Below, piece by piece: positions 25,600 to 34,099 of a stretch of 64,000 nucleotides of DNA. The first letter of the stretch is position 1. The number at the start of each line of letters is the position of its first letter. Below the pieces are notes generated by a model that searched no databases, had not been told where the DNA came from, and saw only the letters and a list, made by a program, of their open reading frames with translations. The stretch is taken from NCBI GenBank assembly GCA_052143655.1, contig JBKQSL010000149.1, forward strand, positions 8,246-72,245, written 5' to 3'. The position numbers were made by a program, and so were the translations under genes. The stretch comes from CAVSUR01 sp052143655 (GTDB taxonomy: Bacteria > Actinomycetota > Actinomycetes > Streptosporangiales > Streptosporangiaceae).

Positions 25600-26802
25600 G
25601 TGACAGGCAGTACTCCGCAGCCCGGCTCTTCGCCGCCGGGCTCTCCGCCGGCCGGCGATCCAGGCCGGCCGGACGCTCCGGCGCCGCCGCCCCGGCGCGA
25701 TCCGCGGCTCGGGCTGGTCGTGGCCCGGCCCTTCGGCATCCCGGTGTACATCTCGCCGTACTGGTTCGTGGTGGCCGCGATCCTGGTCGTTCTGTACGCC
25801 CAGGATCTGAACGTCGCCGTGCGGCCGGCCAGCCTGAGCTACGTCGTGGCCACGGCGTTCGTGCTGCTGCTCTATGTTTCCGTGCTGGTGCACGAGCTCA
25901 GTCACTGCGTGGTAGCCCGCGGGTTCCACCTGCCGGTCCGGCGGGTGCTGCTGTACCCGCTCGGCGGGTTCTCCGAGATCGAGAAGGAGCCGCCCACGCC
26001 GCTGCAGGAGTTCCTGGTGTCGGCAGCGGGACCGGTCACCTCGCTCGGGCTTGCCGCGATCGCCTACGCCCTGACCAAGGTGCTGACCGGCGGGATCGCC
26101 TCGATCATCGTGGACCAGCTGTTCCGGGCGAACCTGATCGTCGGGGTCTTCAACCTGCTGCCCGGCCTGCCGCTGGACGGCGGCCGGATCCTGCGGGCCG
26201 GCGTCTGGAAGGTCACCGGCCGGGCTACCCAGGCCACGATCATCGCCGCCTGGGCGGGCCGGGTGCTGGCGGCGCTGATCGTGCTCGTACCGGTAGTCCT
26301 GCTGCACAGCAGCCTGGGCTCACTGGTCAGCTACTACTGGCTGTGGCTGGTGGTCATCGCCGCGTTCATCTGGGTGCAGTCCGGCCAGGCGATCAAGGCG
26401 GCCCGGGTCCGGTCCCGGCTGCCCGGCCTGCAGGCCAGGACGCTGGCGCGGCGCGCGATCCCGGTCCCGCCCAGCCTGCCGCTGGCCGAGGCAATCCGGC
26501 GTGCCGACGCGGCGCAGGCGCGCGCCCTGGTCGTCGTCGACGCGCAGGCTACCCCGGTAGCCATCGTCAGCGAGAGCGCGGTGATCGCGACGCCGGAGCA
26601 GCGCCGACCATGGATCGAGACGGGCTCGCTGGCCCGGGCCCTCGATCCCAGCCTGGTCCTGTCAGCTGACCTGACCGGGATGGAGCTGCTCGAGGCGGTG
26701 CAGCGCTCGCCCGCCAGCGAGTACCTGCTGATCGAGCCGACCGGCGCAGTGTACGGGGTGCTCGCCACCACCGATCTCGACCACGCTTTCGCCGGGGTTT
26801 AG
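25600..26802 (+). CDS. Site-2-type M50 zinc metalloprotease with CBS region
   Basis: Integral membrane protease of 400 residues, SpoIVFB-like. The zinc site is HELSH with His98, Glu99 and His102, and the third ligand is Asp193 in NLLPGLPLDGGR. Several membrane segments flank these motifs. The C-terminal 130 residues (RRAIPVPPSLPLAEAIRRAD to TTDLDHAFAGV) look like a CBS-pair regulatory region. Such proteases cut substrates within the membrane; the substrate here is unknown. It sits just upstream of trmI and arc, its usual place in actinobacteria. GTG 25600 has TAGCAT at 25588-25593, 6 nt upstream, so the mRNA is probably leaderless. Confidence 0.92.
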   Translation: MTGSTPQPGSSPPGSPPAGDPGRPDAPAPPPRRDPRLGLVVARPFGIPVYISPYWFVVAAILVVLYAQDLNVAVRPASLSYVVATAFVLLLYVSVLVHELSHCVVARGFHLPVRRVLLYPLGGFSEIEKEPPTPLQEFLVSAAGPVTSLGLAAIAYALTKVLTGGIASIIVDQLFRANLIVGVFNLLPGLPLDGGRILRAGVWKVTGRATQATIIAAWAGRVLAALIVLVPVVLLHSSLGSLVSYYWLWLVVIAAFIWVQSGQAIKAARVRSRLPGLQARTLARRAIPVPPSLPLAEAIRRADAAQARALVVVDAQATPVAIVSESAVIATPEQRRPWIETGSLARALDPSLVLSADLTGMELLEAVQRSPASEYLLIEPTGAVYGVLATTDLDHAFAGV

Positions 26803-26859
26803 CCCGCGTGCCGCCCCCGGACCGGCGGGCGGGCCGACAGCCGGCGCTACCCTGTCCGC

Positions 26860-27909
26860 GTGACATCCCAGCCCCGCGGGCCGTTCGCTCCTGGTGATCA
26901 GGTCCAGCTCACCGATCCGAAAGGGCGCAGGCACCGGCTGGTGCTGGCGGCCGGCCGGTCTTTCCACACCCACAAGGGCTCGCTGGCGCACGACGACCTG
27001 ATCGGCGCGCCTGAGGGCAGCGTGGTGAAGTCGTCCGGCGGCACGAGCTACATCGCTCTGCGCCCGCTGCTGTCGGACTACACGGTCTCGATGGCCCGCG
27101 GCGCCGCGGTGGTCTATCCCAAGGACGCGGCCCAGATCATCGGGCTCGCCGACATCTTCCCCGGTGCTCGGGTGCTGGAAGCCGGGGCCGGGTCCGGCGC
27201 GCTGTCATGCTGGCTGCTGCGCGCGGTCGGCCCCGGCGGCGAGCTGGTCTCCTACGAGCGCCGGGCCGACTTTGCCGAGGTGGCCCGGCGGAACGTGGAA
27301 GTCTATTTCGGCGGCCCGCATCCCGCCTGGCAGCTCATCTCCGACGGCCTGCCGGCCGACGACCAGGTGCCCGGCGGTCCCGGGGACGGCATGCCGGCGG
27401 ACGGCGTGCCGGGGGACAGCCTTGCCGCCGGCAGCGCTGCCGGGGACGGCACGTCCGGGGAGACCAGCCCCGAGGACAGTACCCCCGACCAGGATCCGGG
27501 ACAGTCTGGCCGCCAGGATGCGGGACCGGTCCCGGCGGCCGGCCATTTCGACCGGGTGGTGCTGGACATGCTGGCGCCGTGGGAGCACGTCGGCGTCGCC
27601 TCCGAGGCGCTGATCCCCGGCGGGCTGGTCTGCTGCTACCTGGCCACCACCACCCAGCTGTCCCGGACGGTGGAGGCGCTGCGCGGGCACGGGACCTTCG
27701 ACGAGCCGCTGGCCTGGGAGACGCTGCTGCGCGGCTGGCACGTCGACGGCCTGGCCGTCCGGCCCGAGCACCGGATGATCGGGCACACCGGCTTCCTGGT
27801 AACCGCCCGGCGGCTCGCCGCCGGGGTGACCGCTCCGCCCCGGCGCCGCCGCCCGTCCAAGGGCGCCGAGGCGGCCCGGCAGCAGGGCGCTGCCGCCGCG
27901 GCCGGATGA
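26860..27909 (+). CDS. trmI: tRNA (adenine-58-N1)-methyltransferase
   Basis: SAM-dependent enzyme of 349 residues that methylates A58 in tRNA. Visible are the N-terminal strand-rich part with HKGSLAHDDLIG, the family segment LRPLLSDYTVSMARGAAVVYPKDAAQII, the SAM motif VLEAGAGSGAL and FDRVVLDMLAPWEHV. Between residues about 167 and 227, just before FDRVVLDM, lies an extra Gly/Asp/Pro/Ser-rich stretch of about 60 residues that normal TrmI proteins lack. Its low-complexity nature suggests a flexible loop. GTG 26860 has TACCCT 6 nt upstream (leaderless). It is the gene normally found before arc. Confidence 0.93.
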   Translation: MTSQPRGPFAPGDQVQLTDPKGRRHRLVLAAGRSFHTHKGSLAHDDLIGAPEGSVVKSSGGTSYIALRPLLSDYTVSMARGAAVVYPKDAAQIIGLADIFPGARVLEAGAGSGALSCWLLRAVGPGGELVSYERRADFAEVARRNVEVYFGGPHPAWQLISDGLPADDQVPGGPGDGMPADGVPGDSLAAGSAAGDGTSGETSPEDSTPDQDPGQSGRQDAGPVPAAGHFDRVVLDMLAPWEHVGVASEALIPGGLVCCYLATTTQLSRTVEALRGHGTFDEPLAWETLLRGWHVDGLAVRPEHRMIGHTGFLVTARRLAAGVTAPPRRRRPSKGAEAARQQGAAAAAG

Positions 27910-28055
27910 CCGCGGCCGTGCACTTCAGCGGCCGTCCCGCGCCAGGATCGGCCTGCCGCGGGCCGGTCTCGGCCCGCCGGACGGCGGCCGGCTCGCCGGG
28001 CAATAACTGCCTCAAAAACCGGGCAGGTCCCGGTGCGCCGCGCTGACCTGGGGTG

Positions 28056-28076
28056 GCGTCGCCGGCGAGGCGACGC
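28056..28076. terminator. Hairpin in the region upstream of arc
   Basis: Perfect 8-bp arms gcgtcgcc (28056-28063) and ggcgacgc (28069-28076) around ggcga, in the 278-bp gap between trmI and arc. It may end the trmI transcript. Further on, taggtagggtctaggta (28142-28158) is a duplicated TAGGTA motif that may include a -10 element for arc. Confidence 0.5.
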
Positions 28077-28187
28077 TGATCCCAGATCGTGACGCGGATC
28101 GCTGAGTCCGGGGCCGCCGCAAGGTTACGAATCGACGTGCGGTAGGTAGGGTCTAGGTAAGTCAGCTCTTGGAAGGGGGTGAGGGGC

Positions 28188-30017
28188 ATGGCCTCTCGTG
28201 ACGACAGTGCTCGTGGCGGCCGTTACGACGATGAGGTCAAGGTCCTGACCACGCAGATTTCCTTCCTCGAGGAGGAGGTCGCGGCCCTGCGCGGCCGGCT
28301 CGCCGAGTCTCCGCGGCAGGCGCGGCTGCTCGAGGAGCGACTGCGCGAGGCGGAAGCGAGCCTGACTGGCCTGACCGGGCAGAATGAGCGGCTCGTGGGC
28401 ACTCTGCGCGAGGCGCGTGACCAGATCGTCGCGCTGAAAGAAGAAGTGGACCGGCTCGCTCAGCCGCCGTCAGGCTTCGGCGTCTTCCTGGAGGCCGCCG
28501 AGGACGGCACGGCCGACGTGTTCACTGGCGGCCGCAAGATGCGGGTCAGCATCAGCCCTGGCATCGAGATCGACGATCTGCGGCCCGGTCAGGAAGTCGT
28601 GCTGAACGAGGCGCTCAACGTGGTCATCGCCCGCGGCTACGAGACCGTCGGCGAGGTCGTCATGCTCAAGGAGATCCTTGACGGCGGCGACCGGGCGCTG
28701 GTGATCTCGCACGCGGACGAGGAGCGGGTGGCCCGGCTGGCCGAGCCGCTGCGCCTGTCCACCCTGCGGGCAGGTGACTCGCTGCTGCTCGAGCCGCGGT
28801 CCGGCTACGTGTACGAGCGGATCCCGAAGGCCGAGGTCGAGGAGCTCATCCTTGAGGAAGTCCCGGACATCACTTATTCCGAGATCGGCGGGCTGAGCTC
28901 GCAGATCGAGCAGATCCGGGATGCCATCGAGCTTCCGTACCTGCACGCGGAGCTGTTCCGCGAGCACCAGCTGCGGCCGCCCAAGGGCGTGCTGCTGTAC
29001 GGCCCGCCCGGCTGCGGCAAGACGCTCATCGCCAAGGCGGTGGCGAACTCCCTGGCCAAGCAGGTGGCGACGCGCACGGCCGAGCTGGCTGCCCAGACCG
29101 ACGGCGAGCAGGCCGACGCCGGCGCGGACCAGGGCACTCGCAAGCCCGCCACCGAGGGCAAGAGCTTCTTCCTCAACATCAAGGGCCCCGAGCTGCTCAA
29201 CAAGTATGTCGGCGAGACCGAGCGGCACATCCGGCTGGTGTTCCAGCGGGCCCGGGAGAAGGCCAGCGAGGGCATGCCGGTCATCGTGTTCTTCGACGAG
29301 ATGGACTCGATCTTCCGCACCCGCGGGTCGGGCGTGTCCAGCGACGTCGAGAACACGATCGTGCCGCAGCTGCTGAGTGAGATCGACGGCGTCGAGGGCC
29401 TGGAGAACGTCATCGTCATCGGCGCCTCCAACCGCGAGGACATGATCGACCCGGCGATCCTGCGGCCCGGCCGGCTGGACGTCAAGATCAAGATCGAGCG
29501 GCCGGACGCCGAGGCGGCCCGGGACATCTTCTCCAAGTACCTGGTGACTGACCTGCCGCTGCACCCCGACGACCTCGCCGAGCACGGCGGTTCGGCGGGG
29601 TCGACGGTGGCCGAGATGATCCAGCGCACTGTCGAGCGGATGTACTCCGAGAGCGAGGAAAACCGCTTCCTCGAGGTGACCTACGCCAACGGCGACAAGG
29701 AAGTCCTGTACTTCAAGGACTTCAACTCCGGCGCGATGATCCAGAACATCGTGGACCGGGCCAAGAAGATGGCCATCAAGGAGTTCCTCGAGACGGCGCG
29801 CAAGGGCCTGCGGATGGCGCACCTGCTGGCCGCGTGCGTGGACGAGTTCAGTGAGAACGAGGATCTGCCGAACACCACGAACCCCGACGACTGGGCCCGG
29901 ATCTCCGGCAAGAAGGGCGAGCGCATCGTTTACATCAGGACGCTGGTCTCCGGCAAGCAGGGGACCGAGGCGGGCAGGTCGATCGACACCGTGGCGAACA
30001 CCGGGCAGTACCTGTAG
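28188..30017 (+). CDS. arc: Proteasome ATPase ARC/Mpa
   Basis: AAA ATPase ring subunit of 609 residues that recognises Pup-tagged proteins, unfolds them and feeds them into the 20S core. Order: N-terminal coiled coil (about 15-90, which binds Pup), tandem OB region (about 95-230), AAA domain with Walker A GPPGCGKT at residue 272, Walker B VIVFFDEMDS and the arginine-finger region. The C-terminus ends in GQYL, the Gln-Tyr-Leu tail that docks on the proteasome. A hydrophilic insert at about 292-322, between the Walker A helix and SFFLNIKGPELLNKYVG, is longer than in the mycobacterial protein. ATG 28188 follows GGAAGGGGG at good spacing; a GTG at 28179 lies inside that site. Confidence 0.97.
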   Translation: MASRDDSARGGRYDDEVKVLTTQISFLEEEVAALRGRLAESPRQARLLEERLREAEASLTGLTGQNERLVGTLREARDQIVALKEEVDRLAQPPSGFGVFLEAAEDGTADVFTGGRKMRVSISPGIEIDDLRPGQEVVLNEALNVVIARGYETVGEVVMLKEILDGGDRALVISHADEERVARLAEPLRLSTLRAGDSLLLEPRSGYVYERIPKAEVEELILEEVPDITYSEIGGLSSQIEQIRDAIELPYLHAELFREHQLRPPKGVLLYGPPGCGKTLIAKAVANSLAKQVATRTAELAAQTDGEQADAGADQGTRKPATEGKSFFLNIKGPELLNKYVGETERHIRLVFQRAREKASEGMPVIVFFDEMDSIFRTRGSGVSSDVENTIVPQLLSEIDGVEGLENVIVIGASNREDMIDPAILRPGRLDVKIKIERPDAEAARDIFSKYLVTDLPLHPDDLAEHGGSAGSTVAEMIQRTVERMYSESEENRFLEVTYANGDKEVLYFKDFNSGAMIQNIVDRAKKMAIKEFLETARKGLRMAHLLAACVDEFSENEDLPNTTNPDDWARISGKKGERIVYIRTLVSGKQGTEAGRSIDTVANTGQYL

Positions 30018-30146
30018 CCGGGACCTGGCTGCTGCCGCGGCGCTGTCGTGGCGGCAGCCCGCTGACGCGGCGTCCGGCCTCCTGGGTCGGCGCCTGTGTC
30101 AGCGCGCCGTGCGGTCCTGGGTCAGCCCGGCATTAGGCTCAGAGCT

Positions 30147-31664
30147 ATGAGCGTGCGCCGCGTGATGGGCATTGAGACCGAGTACGGCATCGCCGTGCCC
30201 GGCCAGCCGGGCGCTAACGCCATGGTCAGCTCGTCTCAGGTGGTCAATGCCTACCAGGCGGCGACCGCGGCGCGAGCGCGCCGGGCGCGGTGGGACTTCG
30301 AGGAGGAGAACCCGCTGCGCGACGCCCGGGGCTTCGACCTGGCCCGGGACGCGGCGGACTCCTCGCAGCTGACCGACGAGGATCTCGGGCTGGCCAATGT
30401 CATCCTGACTAACGGCGCCCGGCTGTACGTCGACCACGCCCACCCGGAGTACTCCGCGCCCGAGTGCACCAACCCGCGGGACGCCGTGGTCTGGGACAAG
30501 GCGGGGGAGCGGGTGATGGCCGAGGCAGCGGCCCGGGCCACCGCGGCGCCCGGCGGGTCGGCCATCCAGCTGTACAAGAACAACACCGATAACAAGGGCG
30601 CCTCCTACGGCTGCCACGAGAACTACCTGATGAACCGGGCGACTCCGTTCGCCGACATCGTCCGGCACCTGACCCCGTTCTTCGTCTCCCGGCAGGTCGT
30701 CTGCGGCGCCGGCCGGGTTGGCCGCGGCGCTGACGGCCGGGAGGACGGCTTCCAGATTAGCCAGCGCGCCGATTTCTTCGAGGTCGAGGTCGGCCTGGAG
30801 ACCACGCTGAAGCGGCCGATCATCAACACCCGGGACGAGCCGCACGCCGACCCGGAGAAGTACCGGCGGCTGCACGTCATCATCGGCGACGCGAACATGA
30901 GCGAGATCTCCAGCTACCTCAAGCTGGGCACGACCGCGCTGGTGCTGTCGATGATCGAGGACCGGTTCCTGGCCGGCGACCTGGCCGTCGAGGCCCCGGT
31001 CGCCGAGCTGCGCGCGGTCTCGCACGACCCTTCCTGCCGGCACCTGATCACGCTGCGGGACGGCCGGAAGATGACCGGCGTGCAGCTGCAGATGGAGTAC
31101 CTGGAACTGGCCCGCAAGTACACCGAGGACCGGTTCGGCGACAACGTCGACGAGATGACCGGCGACGTGCTGGACCGGTGGGAGTCGGTGCTGACCCGGC
31201 TGGCCGAGGACCCCATGCTCGCCTCCCGCGAGCTGGACTGGGTGGCGAAGCTGGAGCTGCTGGAGGGCTATCGGACCCGGGATCACCTGGGCTGGAACCA
31301 TCCCCGCCTGCAGCTGGTAGACCTGCAGTACTCCGACGTCCGGGCCGAGCGCGGGCTGTACAACCGGCTGGCACAGCGCGGCCGGATACTGCGGCTGGCC
31401 GACGAGCGGGAAGTCACCCGCGCGGTGGACTACCCGCCTGCCGACACCCGGGCCTACTTCCGCGGCCGGTGCCTGCGCCAGTACCCGGACTCGGTGGCCG
31501 CGGCCTCCTGGGACTCGGTGATTTTTGACATTCCGGGCCGCGAGTCGCTGCAGCGGGTGCCGACCCTGGAGCCGCTGCGCGGCACCCGGGCGCACGTCGG
31601 GGACCTGCTGGACCGCTGCGAGACGGCCGCCGACCTGGTCGCCGCGCTGACCGGTCAGGGCTGA
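30147..31664 (+). CDS. dop: Pup deamidase/depupylase Dop
   Basis: Enzyme of 505 residues related to glutamine synthetase that removes Pup from substrates and, where Pup ends in Gln, deamidates it. The start MSVRRVMGIETEYGIAVPG and nucleotide-site residues HPEYSAPECTNP are conserved. The Dop-specific loop of about 50 residues (SSQVVNAYQAATAARARRAR to DSSQLTDEDLG), absent from PafA, is present and separates the two paralogues. ATG 30147 is preceded by TAGGCT at 30134-30139, 7 nt upstream, so the message is likely leaderless. An upstream in-frame ATG at 30096 is not supported. Confidence 0.97.
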   Translation: MSVRRVMGIETEYGIAVPGQPGANAMVSSSQVVNAYQAATAARARRARWDFEEENPLRDARGFDLARDAADSSQLTDEDLGLANVILTNGARLYVDHAHPEYSAPECTNPRDAVVWDKAGERVMAEAAARATAAPGGSAIQLYKNNTDNKGASYGCHENYLMNRATPFADIVRHLTPFFVSRQVVCGAGRVGRGADGREDGFQISQRADFFEVEVGLETTLKRPIINTRDEPHADPEKYRRLHVIIGDANMSEISSYLKLGTTALVLSMIEDRFLAGDLAVEAPVAELRAVSHDPSCRHLITLRDGRKMTGVQLQMEYLELARKYTEDRFGDNVDEMTGDVLDRWESVLTRLAEDPMLASRELDWVAKLELLEGYRTRDHLGWNHPRLQLVDLQYSDVRAERGLYNRLAQRGRILRLADEREVTRAVDYPPADTRAYFRGRCLRQYPDSVAAASWDSVIFDIPGRESLQRVPTLEPLRGTRAHVGDLLDRCETAADLVAALTGQG

Positions 31665-31795
31665 GCCCGGCGGCACCGGACGACAGAACCCGGCCGATGG
31701 CGGCATTCCAGCGGGCCGGCGGCAGCACCGGCCCCCGGCCCCAGCCGCGGCCGCGCCGCCCGCCGATCCCGGACCGCGGGTTGGCCGTGTCAGGA

Positions 31796-31825
31796 TTGGA
31801 CCGGTGCCGGCGTGGCGAGGATAGC
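31796..31825 (+). promoter_or_regulatory. Candidate promoter of pup-prcBA
   Basis: TTGGAC at 31796-31801 and GATAGC at 31820-31825 are separated by 18 bp, about 40 bp upstream of the pup ATG. It is the best-looking -35/-10 pair in the 200-bp gap after dop. Confidence 0.35.
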
Positions 31826-31864
31826 GTTGAAAGCCGCGCGGGCGGCAGAGCACGGAGGTTGAGC

Positions 31865-32071
31865 ATGGCGACGAAGGACACTGGTGGCCAGCGGCAGACG
31901 ACGCGGCGCGAGGAGGAAGAAGAAAGCGCGCCGCAAGGCACCGAGGACGTCAAGGAGCGGCAGGACAAGCTCACCGATGACGTCGACGCGATCCTGGACG
32001 AGATCGACGAGGTGCTGGAGGAGAACGCCGAGGAGTTCGTCCGCTCCTACGTCCAGAAGGGCGGCGAGTAA
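31865..32071 (+). CDS. pup: Prokaryotic ubiquitin-like protein Pup
   Basis: Small disordered tag of 68 residues. The C-terminal half carries the conserved DDVDAILDEIDEVLEENAEE helix region and the end FVRSYVQKGGE. The last residue is Glu, not Gln, so Pup is made ready for ligation by PafA and needs no deamidation. The N-terminal half is Gln/Arg/Glu-rich, as usual. ATG 31865 has GGAGG at 31854-31858. It is followed by prcB and prcA in the standard order. Confidence 0.98.
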   Translation: MATKDTGGQRQTTRREEEEESAPQGTEDVKERQDKLTDDVDAILDEIDEVLEENAEEFVRSYVQKGGE

Positions 32072-32155
32072 CCGCGCCCGGCGCTGCCGTGGCCGGCCCG
32101 GCAGCAGTAGGGTCAGTCAGGAAATTTCCCGGCGCACTGAACCGGAGGGATCCGC

Positions 32156-33019
32156 GTGGGCTCTGGCACTCACCGGCGGCAGCTGCCGCCGGCGTATCTG
32201 TCTGCCGGCACGTCGTCGTTCGCCGACTTTCTGACCCTCGCGGCACCGGAACTGCTGCCGGGTGCCGGAGCGGCCGGCCAGGGCGCCTCGGCGCTGGCCC
32301 GCGCGCTTCCGCACGGCACCACGATCGTGGCGGCTGGCTGCGCGGGCGGCGTGGTCATGGCCGGCGACCGGCGGGCGACGGCGGGGAACATGATCTCGCA
32401 GCGGGACATCGAGAAGGTGTTCCGCAGCGACGAGTTCTCCGCGATCGCGATCGCCGGCGTGGCAGGCATCGGCATCGAGCTGGTCCGGCTGTTCCAGGTC
32501 GAGCTGGAGCACTACGAGAAGCTGGAGGGCCGGGCGCTGTCCCTGGAGGGCAAGGCGAACCGGCTCGCGGCGCTCGTGCGCGGCAACCTCGGCGCCGCCA
32601 TGCAGGGGCTGGTCGTGGTGCCGCTGTTCGCCGGGTTCGACGAGAACCGGCAGATCGGCCGGATCTTCAGCTACGACGTGGCCGGCGGCAGGTACGAAGA
32701 GCACCGGTTCTACTCGATCGGCTCCGGCTCGGTCTTCGCCCGCGGCTCGCTGAAGAAGCTCTACACCGATGACATGTCGGTCGGCGACGCCGCGCTGACC
32801 TGCATGCAGGCGCTCTACGACGCCGCTGACGACGACTCGGCCACCGGCGGGCCGGACCTGACCCGGCAGATCTTCCCGGTGGTGACCACCGTCACCGCTG
32901 ACGGCTTCCGGCGGCTGACCGACGCCGAGGCGGGCGCTTACGCGCAGACGGTGGTGCAAGGCCGGATGCAGCGGCCGGACGGGCCGACCGCGCCGGTACG
33001 GCAAGACCATGAGCCATAA
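32156..33019 (+). CDS. prcB: 20S proteasome beta subunit
   Basis: Catalytic subunit of 287 residues. The N-terminal propeptide of 54 residues (with the conserved LPPAYLSAGTSSFADFL) ends at HG before Thr55, so processing exposes the nucleophile in TTIVAAGCAGGVVMAGDRRAT. The core FYSIGSGSVFARG and the family length agree. The C-terminal tail (QRPDGPTAPVRQDHEP) is short and acidic/proline-rich. Start is GTG 32156 after CGGAGGGATCC. It forms the outward peptide-cleaving ring with PrcA. Confidence 0.97.
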   Translation: MGSGTHRRQLPPAYLSAGTSSFADFLTLAAPELLPGAGAAGQGASALARALPHGTTIVAAGCAGGVVMAGDRRATAGNMISQRDIEKVFRSDEFSAIAIAGVAGIGIELVRLFQVELEHYEKLEGRALSLEGKANRLAALVRGNLGAAMQGLVVVPLFAGFDENRQIGRIFSYDVAGGRYEEHRFYSIGSGSVFARGSLKKLYTDDMSVGDAALTCMQALYDAADDDSATGGPDLTRQIFPVVTTVTADGFRRLTDAEAGAYAQTVVQGRMQRPDGPTAPVRQDHEP

Positions 33020-33119
33020 CAGCTAACCCGCCGAACTGCCCGTCCCGGGCCGCAGCCGCCCGGGTGCCGGGCAGGGCGCAGCCCCGCAGCCGACCACTCA
33101 CGTAAGGGAAGCGTTTCCG

Positions 33120-33905
33120 GTGACGATGCCGTTCTACGTCTCGCCCGAGCAGGCGATGAAGGACAAGGCGGACTATGCGCGCAAGGCGATCGCGCGGATC
33201 CGCAGCGGCGTGGTCATGGAGTACGACGCCGGCATCCTGTTCGTGGCCCCGAACCCGTCGCAGGCACTGCGCAAGTTCAGCGAGCTCTACGACCGGATCG
33301 GCTTCGCCGCGGTCGGCCGGTACAACGAGTTCGAGCGGCTGCGCCAGGCCGGGGTGCGCTACGCCGACCTGACCGGCTACCAGTACGACCGGCAGGACGT
33401 CACCGCCCGCGGCCTGGCCAACTGGTACGCCCAGCTGCTGGGCACGATCTTCACCGAGAGCAACAAGCCGCTGGAGGTCGAGATCGTGGTGGCCGAGGTC
33501 GGGCACAGCGCCGACGACGACCAGATCTACCGGATCACCTTCGACGGCTCGGTGACCGAGGAGCACAAGTTCCTGGTCATGGGCGGCCAGGCTGACCAGG
33601 TGGCCGCGGTGCTCAAGGAGCGCTACGCCGACGGCATGCCGCTGGCCCGAGCGATGGAGGTCGCCCTCGCGGCGCTGTCGGGGCAGGGCAACGGCGGCGT
33701 CGGGCAGGATGTCAGCGCTGGCCAGCTGGAGGTGGCGGTGCTGGAGCGGGCCCGGACGCACCGTACCTTCCGCCGGCTGTCCGGCTCCCGGCTGGACGGA
33801 CTGCTGGAGCAGGCCCGGTCGGGAGCCGGCGGCACCAGGTCCGCGCCGGAGGCTGACGGGACGCCCGGCGCCGACGGCGCCGGCCCGGCGGACGCCGGCA
33901 AGTAG
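33120..33905 (+). CDS. prcA: 20S proteasome alpha subunit
   Basis: Structural subunit of 261 residues forming the outer rings and gate. The N-terminus PFYVSPEQAMKDKADYARKAIARIRS matches mycobacterial PrcA (PYFISPEQAM), followed by NPSQALRKFSELYDRIGFAAVGRYNEF. The C-terminal tail from about 225 is low-complexity (Gly/Ala/Asp). GTG 33120 has AAGGGAAG upstream; ATG 33126 two codons later is an alternative. The gene normally followed closely by pafA is here followed by a kinase, an amidase and a dehydrogenase. Confidence 0.97.
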   Translation: MTMPFYVSPEQAMKDKADYARKAIARIRSGVVMEYDAGILFVAPNPSQALRKFSELYDRIGFAAVGRYNEFERLRQAGVRYADLTGYQYDRQDVTARGLANWYAQLLGTIFTESNKPLEVEIVVAEVGHSADDDQIYRITFDGSVTEEHKFLVMGGQADQVAAVLKERYADGMPLARAMEVALAALSGQGNGGVGQDVSAGQLEVAVLERARTHRTFRRLSGSRLDGLLEQARSGAGGTRSAPEADGTPGADGAGPADAGK

Positions 33906-34099
33906 CCTTCCGCCCGGCTCCCGGCCGCCCGCTCGCGCGCTCGCCCCTGGCCGGCGTCCCGCCCCGGGTCACTCTCCGGTACCAGCCCAGCACTGGACGT
34001 CTGGGCCGGAACGTGCATAAGTGGAAACGATCGCGGTAACGCGCGTTTTCGCGCCGGCTGGGCAAGGGGGCCCGCCGCACGGGGGAGTGCCGGGGGGCA

